From NCBI GenBank assembly GCA_030638205.1, contig DAOWFB010000098.1, forward strand, positions 1 through 12,235: a DNA stretch of 12,235 nucleotides, written 5' to 3'. Under the pieces are notes generated by a model. The model was not told the DNA's origin, made no database searches, and was given only the letters and a program-made list of their open reading frames with translations. This document shows positions 5,127 to 12,235 of this stretch, piece by piece (the stretch's first letter is position 1; each line of letters begins with the position of its first letter). This DNA comes from Thalassospiraceae bacterium. GTDB lineage: Bacteria > Pseudomonadota > Alphaproteobacteria > Rhodospirillales > Magnetovibrionaceae. The translations under genes and the position numbers were made by a program.

Positions 5127-6320
5127 ATGGCTTCAGTTTCACATTTTTTATTCCGCCAGTTTTCCCAGCTTTTATTGATGGCTTTTGTGCTGGGGTTTGC
5201 CTTATCCATCTGGGCTACGGATGCCACAGCCGCCACCGCAACTGAAACACCGGCAACGCAGGCATATCTTGTAGATATGACCACCGGTGCCGTTCTTTTG
5301 GACAAGGGCGGTGTTGTTGCCATGCCGCCAGCATCCATGAGCAAGCTAATGACCCTTCATATGGTTTTTGAACGTCTCAAAGACGGACGGCTTTCGCTTG
5401 ATGATAAATTTTATGTTTCTGAAAACGCATGGCGTAAAGGTGGGGCCAAGACCGGCGGCTCAACCATGTTTCTTGAGCCGGGCATGCGGGTAAGGGTCGA
5501 AGATCTTATTCGTGGAATTATTGTTCAAAGCGGAAACGATGCATGCATAGTTGTTGCCGAAGGAATTTCCGGCAGTGAAGAAGCCTTTGCCGAAGAAATG
5601 ACAATACGTGCCCGCGAATTGGACATGATTGAAAGCACGTTTAAAAATTCAACCGGGTGGCCACACCCCGAGCACAAAATGTCGCCACGCGATATTGCAA
5701 ATCTGGCCAAAATTACAATCAACGAATTTCCTGAATTCTATCATTATTATAGTGAAACCAAGTTCATCTATAACGGCATTAGCCAATCCAACCGTAATCC
5801 GCTTTTATACAAAGAAATGGATGTCGATGGATTAAAGACCGGGCATACACAAGAATCAGGTTATGGCCTTACGGCATCTGCGGTGCGCGGCGATAGGCGC
5901 TTGATATTAGTTGTTAGTGGCCTTGTATCAAAAAAAATACGTTCATCAGAATCGGAACGGTTGCTTGAGTGGGGCTTTCGTGAATTTGATAACTACGCGC
6001 TTTTCAAAGCAGGTGACGTTGTAACCGATGCCGAAGTATGGCTTGGTAAGGCACCTAACATTCCATTAGTTATTGAAAATGATCTAACACTAACTTTGCC
6101 CAAAAGCTCACGCCGTAAAATGGTTGTTAAAGCAATATACGAAACCCCAATCCCGGCACCGGTTGCCAAGGGAGACCGTGTTGCAACCCTGAGCATCAGC
6201 GCACCCGGCGTTGATGCTATCGAGGTACCGCTGGTTGCAGGCGAAGGTGTTAAAAAGCTTGGCCTGACGGGCAGGCTCATGGCCGCAGTTAATTACATTC
6301 TATGGGGCACCTCTGAATAA
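5127..6320 (+). CDS. D-alanyl-D-alanine carboxypeptidase, PBP5/6 (DacA/DacC) type
   Basis: A 397-residue low-molecular-weight penicillin-binding protein that removes the terminal D-Ala from peptidoglycan pentapeptides in the periplasm. Signal peptide at about 1-36 (hydrophobic LLLMAFVLGFALSIWA, cleavage near TAA). The serine peptidase core has all three motifs: SMSK (Ser70 nucleophile, Lys73), SGN (135-137) and KTGHT (237-241). A beta-rich PBP5_C-like domain (about 293-378) follows, then the terminal stretch LTGRLMAAVNYILWG (380-394), which looks like the amphipathic membrane anchor of PBP5. Start ATG 5127 is preceded by AGGAAAGG at 5107-5114, a somewhat long 12-base spacing. The tmk start follows after 15 bp, so this gene probably leads the operon running to 11971. 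Confidence 0.95.
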   Translation: MASVSHFLFRQFSQLLLMAFVLGFALSIWATDATAATATETPATQAYLVDMTTGAVLLDKGGVVAMPPASMSKLMTLHMVFERLKDGRLSLDDKFYVSENAWRKGGAKTGGSTMFLEPGMRVRVEDLIRGIIVQSGNDACIVVAEGISGSEEAFAEEMTIRARELDMIESTFKNSTGWPHPEHKMSPRDIANLAKITINEFPEFYHYYSETKFIYNGISQSNRNPLLYKEMDVDGLKTGHTQESGYGLTASAVRGDRRLILVVSGLVSKKIRSSESERLLEWGFREFDNYALFKAGDVVTDAEVWLGKAPNIPLVIENDLTLTLPKSSRRKMVVKAIYETPIPAPVAKGDRVATLSISAPGVDAIEVPLVAGEGVKKLGLTGRLMAAVNYILWGTSE

Positions 6321-6335
6321 AAAGGACACCGTGCA

Positions 6336-6971
6336 TTGAGCAGGGGGCATTTCATCACACTGGAAGGCGGCGAAGGGGCTGGTAAATCTACCCAGATAAA
6401 ACGCCTTGCCTTGGCTCTGGGCAATGCAGGCATAAAAACTGTCACCACCCGCGAGCCCGGTGGCGCACCGGGGGCCGAAGAAATTCGGTCCTTATTGGTA
6501 AACGGTGAAACCAACCGTTGGGCACCCATGGCCGAGGTTCTTTTACATACCGCAGCCCGGGCTGAGCATCTTGATAAAACTGTTATGCCGGCACTTGAAA
6601 GCGGTGCATGGGTAATATCCGATCGCTTTTCTGATTCAACCGTGGCCTATCAGGGTTATGGTCATGGCGTAGATAAAAGCGTTATTGAAAACATTTACCA
6701 AGATGCATTTGGTAGTTTCAAGCCCGACCTGACATTGATAATTGATATTTCACCCGATGTCGGCCTTGCCCGTGCCGGGTCAAGGGATCAAGGCGAAGAC
6801 AGGTACGAGCGCATGGGTGATGGTTTTCATCAGCGCATTCGAGATGGTTTTCTTGAAATAGCCAAGAACGATAATGGACGTTGCGTTGTTATAAATGGCG
6901 AACTTGACGAAGACGGTGTTTTTGCCGCCATTAAAAGTGCGGTAACAAAAAAATTTGGGGTGAAAATATAA
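6336..6971 (+). CDS. tmk: thymidylate kinase
   Basis: A 211-residue cytoplasmic kinase converting dTMP to dTDP for DNA synthesis; typical family length. P-loop GGEGAGKST (11-19), conserved REPGG (39-43), DRF (96-98) within ISDRFSDSTVAYQGYG, and the LID region RAGSRDQGEDRYE (146-158), whose arginines suggest the bacterial type that places catalytic basic residues in the LID. The start is a TTG at 6336: AAGGA at 6322-6326 sits 9 bases upstream, the protein then begins SRGHFITLEGGEG as in homologues, and the nearby GTG at 6331 runs straight into a stop. The TAA stop shares one base with the holB ATG (TAATG), implying translational coupling. Confidence 0.96.
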   Translation: MSRGHFITLEGGEGAGKSTQIKRLALALGNAGIKTVTTREPGGAPGAEEIRSLLVNGETNRWAPMAEVLLHTAARAEHLDKTVMPALESGAWVISDRFSDSTVAYQGYGHGVDKSVIENIYQDAFGSFKPDLTLIIDISPDVGLARAGSRDQGEDRYERMGDGFHQRIRDGFLEIAKNDNGRCVVINGELDEDGVFAAIKSAVTKKFGVKI

Positions 6972-8191
6972 TGCCCCCCAAGAAGCAAACAAAAAAATCC
7001 GTAAAAAAGAAAAGCAAAAAAGAAGATGTGGAAGATGATCTCTATCCGCATCCTAGAAAAAATCAAAATTTAAGCGGCCATGCCGATATCGAAGAAAAGC
7101 TACTGGAAAGTTTTAATTCAGGGCGCATGCACCATGCGTGGTTAATATCGGGGCCGCGTGGAATTGGCAAAGCAACATTGGCATATCGTTTTGCCCGCCA
7201 TATTCTTAGCGCGGGCGAGGGGGTTAATAATGATTTGATTGCTGAAGCACCCGACCTTGGCGCAGGATTATTCGGCGAAGAAGAAAAGCCAGATGATAAT
7301 GCCAAGGCCAAGGCAGCAAGTGATGGCGCACTGTTTATTGCTGAAAATACTCCGGTATTTCAGCGGGTAGCATCGGGTGGCCATGCTGATTTGTTTTCCA
7401 TTGAACGCAGACGTGATGAAAAAACCGGAAAGCTAAAAACCGTAATCGGGGTTGATGATGTGCGTGGCATTGGTCATTTTCTTTCCATGACCCCAGCCGA
7501 GGGTGGCTGGCGCGTGGTTGTGGTTGATAGCGTCGACGAATTAAATCCCAACGCCGCCAATGCACTGCTAAAAGTTTTGGAAGAACCGCCATCTCGGGCA
7601 ATTTTGCTATTGGTTTGCCATAATAGCGCGAGTCTTTTGCCAACTATTCGTTCGCGGTGCATTAAAATGCAGGTGCGCCCGCTGGAAACATCTACGGTGA
7701 CATCGCTAGCCAGAGGATACATGCCAGACCTAAGCGAAAGAGATGCCGCCCGTTTGGCACAACTTTCAGATGGATCCATTGGCCGCGCCTTGGCCTTGAA
7801 TGATGCCGGCGGGCTTGATTTATGGAAAGAAATGAGCGGGCTTTTATCGTCATTACCCAAAATGGATGTTCGCGCCCTGCATAAACTGGCGGAAAAGGTA
7901 TCTCGCGCCGGGGCAGAAGAATCCTATCATACGGTCACCGGACTTGTTCGTTGGTGGCTGGAAGGGGTCATATTGAACATTTCCGGAAAAGGGCCCGGTT
8001 CTGCCGCTACCGAAGAAGACGCCCATATGATGGCCCGCATCGGGGCCCAAGCAAGCCTTGATCGTTGGTTCCATGTGTGGGAAAAGATCAACCACTTGGT
8101 ATCACGGGCTGACGCAGTTAATCTGGACAGGAAGCAGGTGGTGCTTGATATGTTTCTTGGTCTGGAAAATGCGGCCAAAAACACAAGATAA
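6971..8191 (+). CDS. holB: DNA polymerase III subunit delta'
   Basis: A 406-residue AAA+-fold subunit of the clamp loader that opens the beta clamp onto primed DNA. P-loop-like GPRGIGKAT (61-69), in which Lys67 is followed by Ala instead of Ser/Thr; VVVVDSVDELN (182-192); LLKVLEEPP (199-207); and SRC (228-230), the sensor/arginine-finger motif. Delta' is not the active ATPase subunit in E. coli, so a degraded P-loop is expected. The Cys quartet of the zinc module in E. coli delta' is absent: only Cys216 and Cys230 are present. A very basic N-terminal leader (Lys-rich, about 1-20) precedes the domain, and an acidic low-complexity insertion lies at about 88-118. One-base overlap with tmk; 41 bp to metG. 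Confidence 0.93.
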   Translation: MPPKKQTKKSVKKKSKKEDVEDDLYPHPRKNQNLSGHADIEEKLLESFNSGRMHHAWLISGPRGIGKATLAYRFARHILSAGEGVNNDLIAEAPDLGAGLFGEEEKPDDNAKAKAASDGALFIAENTPVFQRVASGGHADLFSIERRRDEKTGKLKTVIGVDDVRGIGHFLSMTPAEGGWRVVVVDSVDELNPNAANALLKVLEEPPSRAILLLVCHNSASLLPTIRSRCIKMQVRPLETSTVTSLARGYMPDLSERDAARLAQLSDGSIGRALALNDAGGLDLWKEMSGLLSSLPKMDVRALHKLAEKVSRAGAEESYHTVTGLVRWWLEGVILNISGKGPGSAATEEDAHMMARIGAQASLDRWFHVWEKINHLVSRADAVNLDRKQVVLDMFLGLENAAKNTR

Positions 8192-8232
8192 TTTAAACCC
8201 GCCTAAAGGTTATCATGGAGAATATTTAAGCG

Positions 8233-9801
8233 ATGGCAACGTCCAAACGTTATTATGTCACTACGCCCATATATTATGTCAACGATGTGCCCCACATTGG
8301 CCACGCCTACACCACGTTGGCTTGCGATGTGCTGGCCCGGTTCAAGCGCCTTGATGGGTTTGATGTAAAATTCCTTAGCGGAACCGACGAGCACGGGCAA
8401 AAGGTCGAAAAATCAGCCTTGGAAAAAGGCATAGACCCGCAAGTGTTCACCGATAGCGTATCGCAAAATTTCCGCGACCTATTGGGCACTATGAATTTTT
8501 CCACCGATGATTTTATTCGCACCACCGAGGAACGTCACAAAACATCCGTACAGGAATTGTGGAAACGTTTGCTTGATGCGGGTGAAATATATTTAGGTTC
8601 TTATTCCGGTTGGTATGCGGTGCGTGATGAAGCGTTTTATGGCGAAGGCGAATTAGTAACCGACAAAGACGGCAACAAAACCGCACCATCGGGGGCGATT
8701 GTTGAATGGGTAGAAGAGCCTAGCTATTTTTTCAAATTATCCGCATGGCAGGACAAGCTTTTAAAATTTTATGACGACAACCCTGATTTCATTGCGCCTA
8801 AATCTCGCCGTAACGAAGTAACAAGTTTTGTTTCCGGCGGTCTGATGGATTTGTCGGTTTCACGCACCACATTTAAATGGGGCGTGCCGGTGCCGGGTGA
8901 TGATGAACATATTATGTATGTCTGGCTGGATGCGCTTACTAACTACATCACCGCCGTTGGTTTCCCTGAAACTGAAACTGGCGAATACGCAACCTATTGG
9001 CCAGCTGATTTACACATGGTGGGCAAGGATATTTTACGCTTTCATGCGGTTTATTGGCCGGCGTTTTTAATGGCCGCCGGATTGGCGCCGCCCAAGCGGG
9101 TGTTCGCCCATGGTTGGTGGACTAACGAAGGGCAAAAGATTTCAAAATCATTGGGTAATGTAATTGACCCCATCGAATTGGTTAAAACTTATGGTTTAGA
9201 TCAGGTGCGTTACTTCCTTTTGCGTGAAGTGCCATTTGGCAACGATGGTGATTTTTCCAAAAAAGCATTAATTGCCCGCATGAACGGCGAACTTGCCAAC
9301 GATCTAGGCAATCTTTCCCAGCGCGTGCTTTCCATGGTTGGTAAAAACTGTGAAGGCGCGGTGCCGAAACACGGCGAATTTAACAATGACGATAACCAGC
9401 TGCTTGGTGCGGCCCACGGGTTGTTAGGCACAGTTCGCGGGCATATCGATGCGCAATCATTTAACGAGGCCATAGAGACAATATGGTTGGTAATTCGTGC
9501 ATCAAATTCTTATGTCGATGCCCAGGCACCGTGGAAGCTTAAAAAAGAAGACCCCGAACGCATGGAAACTGTTCTTTATGTTTTGGCTGAAACCATTCGC
9601 CACATTGCCATAATGCTGCAACCGTTTATGCCTGATACAATCGATCGCATGCTCGATCAATTGGCCATAAGCCCCGAACACCGCAGCTTTGAATTTTTAG
9701 GGGCCGGACATGCACTTGTTTCCGGAACCACATTGCCAAAACCCGAAGGTGTTTTCCCGCGTTTTGTAGAGGCCAAGGAAGAAGAGGGTGAGGGGGCTTA
9801 A
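8233..9801 (+). CDS. metG: methionyl-tRNA synthetase, zinc-free short form
   Basis: A 522-residue class I aminoacyl-tRNA synthetase that charges tRNA-Met for initiation and elongation. HIGH is exact at 21-24 and the KMSKS loop reads KISKS (302-306, in EGQKISKSLGN). The connective-peptide region (about 115-160, GSYSGWYAVRDEAFYGEGEL) has no zinc-binding cysteines, unlike E. coli MetRS. The C-terminus stops after the anticodon-binding helical domain, with no appended EMAPII-like tRNA-binding domain. Such short zinc-free forms are known in alphaproteobacteria. Start ATG 8233 is preceded by GGAGA at 8217-8221, 11 bases away. It sits in the middle of the operon, with a 48-bp gap before the DUF924 gene. 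Confidence 0.97.
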   Translation: MATSKRYYVTTPIYYVNDVPHIGHAYTTLACDVLARFKRLDGFDVKFLSGTDEHGQKVEKSALEKGIDPQVFTDSVSQNFRDLLGTMNFSTDDFIRTTEERHKTSVQELWKRLLDAGEIYLGSYSGWYAVRDEAFYGEGELVTDKDGNKTAPSGAIVEWVEEPSYFFKLSAWQDKLLKFYDDNPDFIAPKSRRNEVTSFVSGGLMDLSVSRTTFKWGVPVPGDDEHIMYVWLDALTNYITAVGFPETETGEYATYWPADLHMVGKDILRFHAVYWPAFLMAAGLAPPKRVFAHGWWTNEGQKISKSLGNVIDPIELVKTYGLDQVRYFLLREVPFGNDGDFSKKALIARMNGELANDLGNLSQRVLSMVGKNCEGAVPKHGEFNNDDNQLLGAAHGLLGTVRGHIDAQSFNEAIETIWLVIRASNSYVDAQAPWKLKKEDPERMETVLYVLAETIRHIAIMLQPFMPDTIDRMLDQLAISPEHRSFEFLGAGHALVSGTTLPKPEGVFPRFVEAKEEEGEGA

Positions 9802-9808
9802 CCACCCT
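9785..9808 (+). other. hairpin spanning the metG stop codon
   Basis: AGGGTG (9785-9790) pairs with CACCCT (9803-9808) across a 12-base loop holding the stop codon region; a G-T and an A-T pair can extend the stem outward. No T-tract follows. It lies just upstream of a second hairpin at 9816-9838, so the metG-DUF924 spacer may be structured in the mRNA. Confidence 0.35.
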
Positions 9809-9815
9809 TTCCGTA

Positions 9816-9838
9816 TCCTCTGCATATTATTCAGAGGA
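9816..9838 (+). promoter_or_regulatory. hairpin sequestering the ribosome binding site of the DUF924 gene
   Basis: TCCTCTG (9816-9822) and CAGAGGA (9832-9838) are perfect 7-bp complements around the 9-base AT-rich loop CATATTATT. The right arm contains the AGAGGAG Shine-Dalgarno (9833-9839) for ATG 9850, so a folded mRNA would hide it. The first strand is an anti-Shine-Dalgarno copy. This could lower translation of DUF924 and, by coupling, tatD; it may equally be melted by ribosomes leaving metG 15 bases upstream. Confidence 0.5.
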
Positions 9839-9849
9839 GTGCTTTTATT

Positions 9850-10395
9850 ATGCCGAGCGATGCTGAAAGTGTTTTAGCCTTCTGGTTTGATGAGACCGAA
9901 ACCAAGCAATGGTTCATCAAGGATGCTGATTTTGATGCGACCATTGAAAAGCGTTTTGGCGGGCTTCATGCAGAGGCCGCCCGGGGCGAGCTGGATAGCT
10001 GGTGCGATAGCGCCAAAGGATCACTGGCGCTGGTTATATTGCTTGACCAATTTTCCCGAAATATTTTTCGCGGCGACCCAAGAACATTTGCCACAGATGC
10101 AAAGGCATTGGATATTTCCAAGATGGCCATCGCTAATGGTTACGATGGTGAGGTCGAGGAAAGGGCCCGTGGATTCTTTTATCTGGCGTTTGAGCATAGC
10201 GAGAATATTGCCGATCAGGAGCGTGCAATAGAATTATTCAGCAAAATGGGAAATAAAAACCTTCTCGAATGGGCGGAAAAGCATAAAGTAATAATTGAAC
10301 GTTTTGGTCGCTTTCCGCACCGCAATGAAGTTTTGGGCCGGGAATCAACGCCCGAAGAATTACAATTTTTAACAGAAGACGGATCATCTTTCTAA
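9850..10395 (+). CDS. DUF924 family protein
   Basis: A 181-residue cytoplasmic, mostly helical protein of the DUF924 family, recognised from its landmarks: VLAFWF (8-13), LLDQFSRNIFRGDPRTFATD (64-83) and FGRFPHRNEVLGRESTPEE (152-170). The family has a TPR-like helical fold and no established biochemical function that I know of. No membrane segment or signal peptide. Strong AGAGGAG ribosome binding site 10 bases before ATG 9850, but buried in a hairpin. The stop overlaps the tatD ATG by one base (TAATG), so it is an integral operon member. In related clusters as I remember them metG is followed directly by tatD, so its presence here may be an insertion. Confidence 0.88.
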   Translation: MPSDAESVLAFWFDETETKQWFIKDADFDATIEKRFGGLHAEAARGELDSWCDSAKGSLALVILLDQFSRNIFRGDPRTFATDAKALDISKMAIANGYDGEVEERARGFFYLAFEHSENIADQERAIELFSKMGNKNLLEWAEKHKVIIERFGRFPHRNEVLGRESTPEELQFLTEDGSSF

Positions 10396-11189
10396 TGCTT
10401 GTCGATAGCCATTGCCACCTTGATTACCCGGAATTTGCTGATCTTAATGCGGTGGATGCGCGCGCTAAAAACGCGGGCGTTGGTGCCATGCTTACAATCG
10501 GGACCCAGCTTTCAAAATTTCCCGACGTTCTTGCGGTTGCAGAAAAAAAAGAAAACATATGGTGTACCGTCGGCACCCATCCCAATAATGTGGCCAGCGA
10601 ACCATTGGTCGATGTTGAAACATTGTTAGAGCACGCCAAGCACCCAAAGGTTGTTGGCTTTGGTGAGACCGGGTTGGATTATTACCGTGAAAATTCGCCC
10701 CATGATATTCAACAGCAAAGTTTCCGCACCCACATAACCGCGGCGCGTGAAGAAAACCTGCCGGTTATTGTTCATACTAGGGATTGCGACGATGACACCA
10801 TTTCTATTTTAGAAGACGAATACGCAAAAGGGGCTTTCCCCGGGTTAATACATTGTTTTAGCTCCAGCCAAAGCTTTGCCCATCGCGCCCTTGATTTGGG
10901 ATTTTATATATCCGTTTCCGGCATTGTTACATTTAAAAGCGCCGGGTCATTGCGTGACGTTATTTCTAATGTGCCGCTGGACAGGCTTTTGGTTGAAACC
11001 GACGCACCATATTTGGCACCGGAACCATATCGCGGCAAGGGTAACGAGCCGGCCTACACCCGATTTACCGCTGAAAAAGTCGCTGAAGTGAAGGGGGTTG
11101 ATTTTGAAACCCTGGAAACCGCCACCACCGATAATTTTTTTAAATTATTCTCTAAGGCAAAGCTGCAAAACCGGGATCAGGCACAATGA
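10395..11189 (+). CDS. tatD: TatD family metal-dependent hydrolase (DNase)
   Basis: A 264-residue TIM-barrel amidohydrolase-fold enzyme of the TatD/YcfH family; members studied have metal-dependent 3'-5' DNase activity. All expected metal ligands are present: His6 and His8 in DSHCHLD, Glu91 in GETGLDYYR, His127 in VIVHTRD, His153 in LIHCFSS and Asp203 in LVETDAPYLAPEPYRG. Length is typical. Within this operon it is coupled on both sides: TAATG overlap with the DUF924 gene and ATGA overlap (11186-11189) with the next gene. In many alphaproteobacteria it lies directly downstream of metG; the E. coli paralogue ycfH similarly sits near tmk and holB. True substrate in the cell is unknown. Cytoplasmic. 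Confidence 0.95.
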   Translation: MLVDSHCHLDYPEFADLNAVDARAKNAGVGAMLTIGTQLSKFPDVLAVAEKKENIWCTVGTHPNNVASEPLVDVETLLEHAKHPKVVGFGETGLDYYRENSPHDIQQQSFRTHITAAREENLPVIVHTRDCDDDTISILEDEYAKGAFPGLIHCFSSSQSFAHRALDLGFYISVSGIVTFKSAGSLRDVISNVPLDRLLVETDAPYLAPEPYRGKGNEPAYTRFTAEKVAEVKGVDFETLETATTDNFFKLFSKAKLQNRDQAQ

Positions 11190-11971
11190 AGATTACGGTG
11201 CTTGGGTGTGGATCATCTTCGGGCACCCCGTCGGTTGAATGGGGTTGGGGCAAATGCGACCCTGAAAACCCTAAAAACAACCGTCTCAGACCATCAATTT
11301 TGGTGGAAGATAGCGGAAAAAGCGTTTTAGTGGACACCTCGCCCGATTTGCGCCGCCAATTGTTAGATTTTAATATCAAATCTCTTGATGGGGTTTTGTT
11401 GACCCACGCTCATTCCGACCATTTGCACGGGATTGACGATATTCGCGCCATAAATAGGCTAATTAATGGCCCGTTGACCCTTTTTTCTAGCAAAGAGACA
11501 CTGGAAACCGTGGCCCAACGTTTCGCTTATGTTTTTGAACCATTATCCGAAGGTGCTGCTTTTTATTACAAAGCAACCCTTGAGGGTCAAGCTGTGGCTC
11601 CTGGAAATAGCTTTAATGTCGGCGGAATTACCAGCGGAATTAATGTTATGCCCATAGGCCAAGATCATGGGTTTATGGATACCTTGGGTTTTCGTTTTGG
11701 TGATTTTGCCTATTCCACGGATCTAGTGACCATGGGGGAGGAGAGCTTTGAGCTTCTTTTCGGAACCAAAGTATGGATGCTCGGCACCTTTTCCGACAAG
11801 CCGCATCCAACCCATCTGGATGTGAACCGCGCCCTTGAATGGATAGACCGCATAAAACCCGAGCGCGCAATCCTGACCCATCTTGGTCCGGGGCTGGATT
11901 ATGAAAGCTTAAGCGCAAGGCTGCCTGATAATGTTCAGGTGGCATTTGATGGCATGGTTTTGGACATATAG
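11186..11971 (+). CDS. MBL-fold metallo-hydrolase, PhnP-like
   Basis: A 261-residue cytoplasmic metallo-beta-lactamase-fold protein. It starts with the PhnP-like signature VLGCGSSSGTPSVEWGWGKC (5-24), then the metal site THAHSDHLHGIDDIR (73-87: His74, His76, Asp78, His79), His161 in GQDHG, Asp179 in YSTDL, and PHPTHLDVNRALEWI (206-220), with a late His232 in ILTHLG. PhnP itself hydrolyses cyclic phosphoribosyl phosphate in phosphonate use, but no phn genes are nearby. A general cyclic-phosphate or nucleotide phosphodiesterase is therefore as likely, and the substrate is unassigned. It overlaps tatD by four bases (ATGA) and ends the operon; an AT-rich palindrome overlaps its stop codon. Confidence 0.92.
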   Translation: MKITVLGCGSSSGTPSVEWGWGKCDPENPKNNRLRPSILVEDSGKSVLVDTSPDLRRQLLDFNIKSLDGVLLTHAHSDHLHGIDDIRAINRLINGPLTLFSSKETLETVAQRFAYVFEPLSEGAAFYYKATLEGQAVAPGNSFNVGGITSGINVMPIGQDHGFMDTLGFRFGDFAYSTDLVTMGEESFELLFGTKVWMLGTFSDKPHPTHLDVNRALEWIDRIKPERAILTHLGPGLDYESLSARLPDNVQVAFDGMVLDI

Positions 11972-11990
11972 ATTTATAATCTATTTTATT
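11968..11990 (+). terminator. weak AT-rich hairpin at the operon end
   Basis: ATAGATT (11968-11974), TAT, AATCTAT (11978-11984) is a perfect 7-bp palindrome starting on the MBL stop codon, followed by TTTTATT. The position and T-rich tail suit a terminator, but the stem has a single G-C pair, so it would be weak; it may instead be a protein-binding palindrome. Confidence 0.3.
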
Positions 11991-12142
11991 AATGTGCATG
12001 TTTAAGCTATTGGCTATAAATATAATATCCAATTTTCCATAATATACATTATGCAATTTAACGTGGGACGTTGTTCCGGTTTCGCGTTCTGTTCACGGGA
12101 ACATTCCCTCTCTAGTCGACCCCAAAAATATGGGTGTCGGCC
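11985..12142. promoter_or_regulatory. palindrome-rich leader of the right-edge gene
   Basis: An AT-rich half (11985-12059) is followed by a GC-richer half. Perfect short palindromes occur in series: CATAAT-ATAC-ATTATG (12038-12053), AACGT-GGG-ACGTT (12060-12072), TGTTC-ACGG-GAACA (12090-12103) and, overlapping it, GGGAA-CA-TTCCC (12097-12108). A bulged stem CGACCCC/GGGTGTCG occupies 12117-12139, just before the ATG at 12143. TATAAT at 12021-12026 could be a -10 element but has no good -35. Such density suggests a regulated promoter or a structured RNA leader; I match it to no known riboswitch. Confidence 0.4.
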
Positions 12143-12235
12143 ATGGATAAAAGCGGACGCCCGGGCTATGTCACCCTAACGCTTGAAGTGCCAATTGCCG
12201 TGGCTAACTGGTTAGCTGTTCATGGTGATGAACTG
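12143..12235 (+). CDS. N-terminal fragment of an unidentified protein (open at right edge)
   Basis: ATG 12143 opens 31 codons with no stop before the edge. The peptide MDKSGRPGYVTLTLEVPI then AVANWLAVHGDEL has an alternating hydrophobic strand (YVTLTLEV) followed by a likely helix. An in-frame TAG at 12113 limits the upstream extent; a GTG at 12134 is the only alternative start. No good ribosome binding site is visible (GGGTG at 12132-12136 only). The strand-then-helix pattern would fit a ribbon-helix-helix start or many other folds, so I assign no family. Confidence 0.45.
   Translation, partial: MDKSGRPGYVTLTLEVPIAVANWLAVHGDEL

Noticed and set aside
12073..12102. GTTC repeats resembling an alphaproteobacterial LexA box
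   Set aside because: The class consensus is GTTC-N7-GTTC; here the GTTC copies at 12073, 12086 and 12091 have spacings of 9 and 1, so the site does not fit.
12063..12179. GTG-started open frame from 12063
   Set aside because: It ends at a TAA near 12179 and gives a Cys/Arg/Trp-rich peptide crossing the palindromes; the frame from ATG 12143 looks more like a protein.

Overview
The window comes from an alphaproteobacterial chromosome. The inference rests on gene content and order: a MltB-type lytic transglycosylase, RlpA and a D-Ala-D-Ala carboxypeptidase run into tmk, holB, metG, tatD and a PhnP-like metallo-hydrolase. To my knowledge this order recurs in alphaproteobacteria, especially Rhodospirillales and relatives. 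The zinc-free forms of MetRS and of the clamp-loader delta' subunit, and a ParA gene followed by a protein with an N-terminal LLARKG motif and a ribbon-helix-helix-like C-terminus, also fit. Base composition looks moderate by eye (not computed), lower than in many members of that order. No insertion sequence, phage gene, CRISPR array or rRNA is visible.

Layout, left to right. Positions 1-19 are the 5' end of a tRNA-Ser on the minus strand, cut by the window edge. A small two-helix membrane protein (86-364, minus) follows. It is divergent from a ParA-type ATPase (594-1592, plus), and the 229-bp gap between them carries two adjacent tandem arrays and overlapping palindromes. ParA is followed by a small ribbon-helix-helix-like protein (1617-2096), a plausible DNA-binding partner. 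A Ser/Gln/Asn-rich protein of unknown function (2106-2492, minus) converges on it. After a 218-bp AT-rich gap come three cell-wall genes: lytic transglycosylase (2711-3913), rlpA (4038-4964) and a PBP5/6-type carboxypeptidase (5127-6320). They are separated by gaps of 124 and 162 bp and so may be separately promoted. From the carboxypeptidase onward the genes are tightly packed (tmk, holB, metG, a DUF924 protein, tatD, MBL hydrolase), with TAATG or ATGA overlaps at tmk/holB, DUF924/tatD and tatD/MBL. This looks like one operon. After 11971 an AT-rich, palindrome-rich gap of about 170 bp leads to a gene open at the right edge (12143 onward).

Functionally, the left block looks like a chromosome- or cargo-positioning pair. 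The middle block cuts glycan strands (MltB-like, RlpA) and trims stem peptides (carboxypeptidase), as needed for cell separation. The right block supplies dTMP phosphorylation, clamp loading, Met-tRNA charging, a TatD nuclease and a metallo-phosphodiesterase-like enzyme. Most of the window is a conventional housekeeping region. The less ordinary points are the small out-of-frame ORF at the parA 3' end, the repeat-rich parA leader, a hairpin covering the ribosome binding site of the DUF924 gene, a perfect inverted repeat just ahead of the transglycosylase, and the palindrome cluster before the right-edge gene. I see no strong evidence for a wholly new system.
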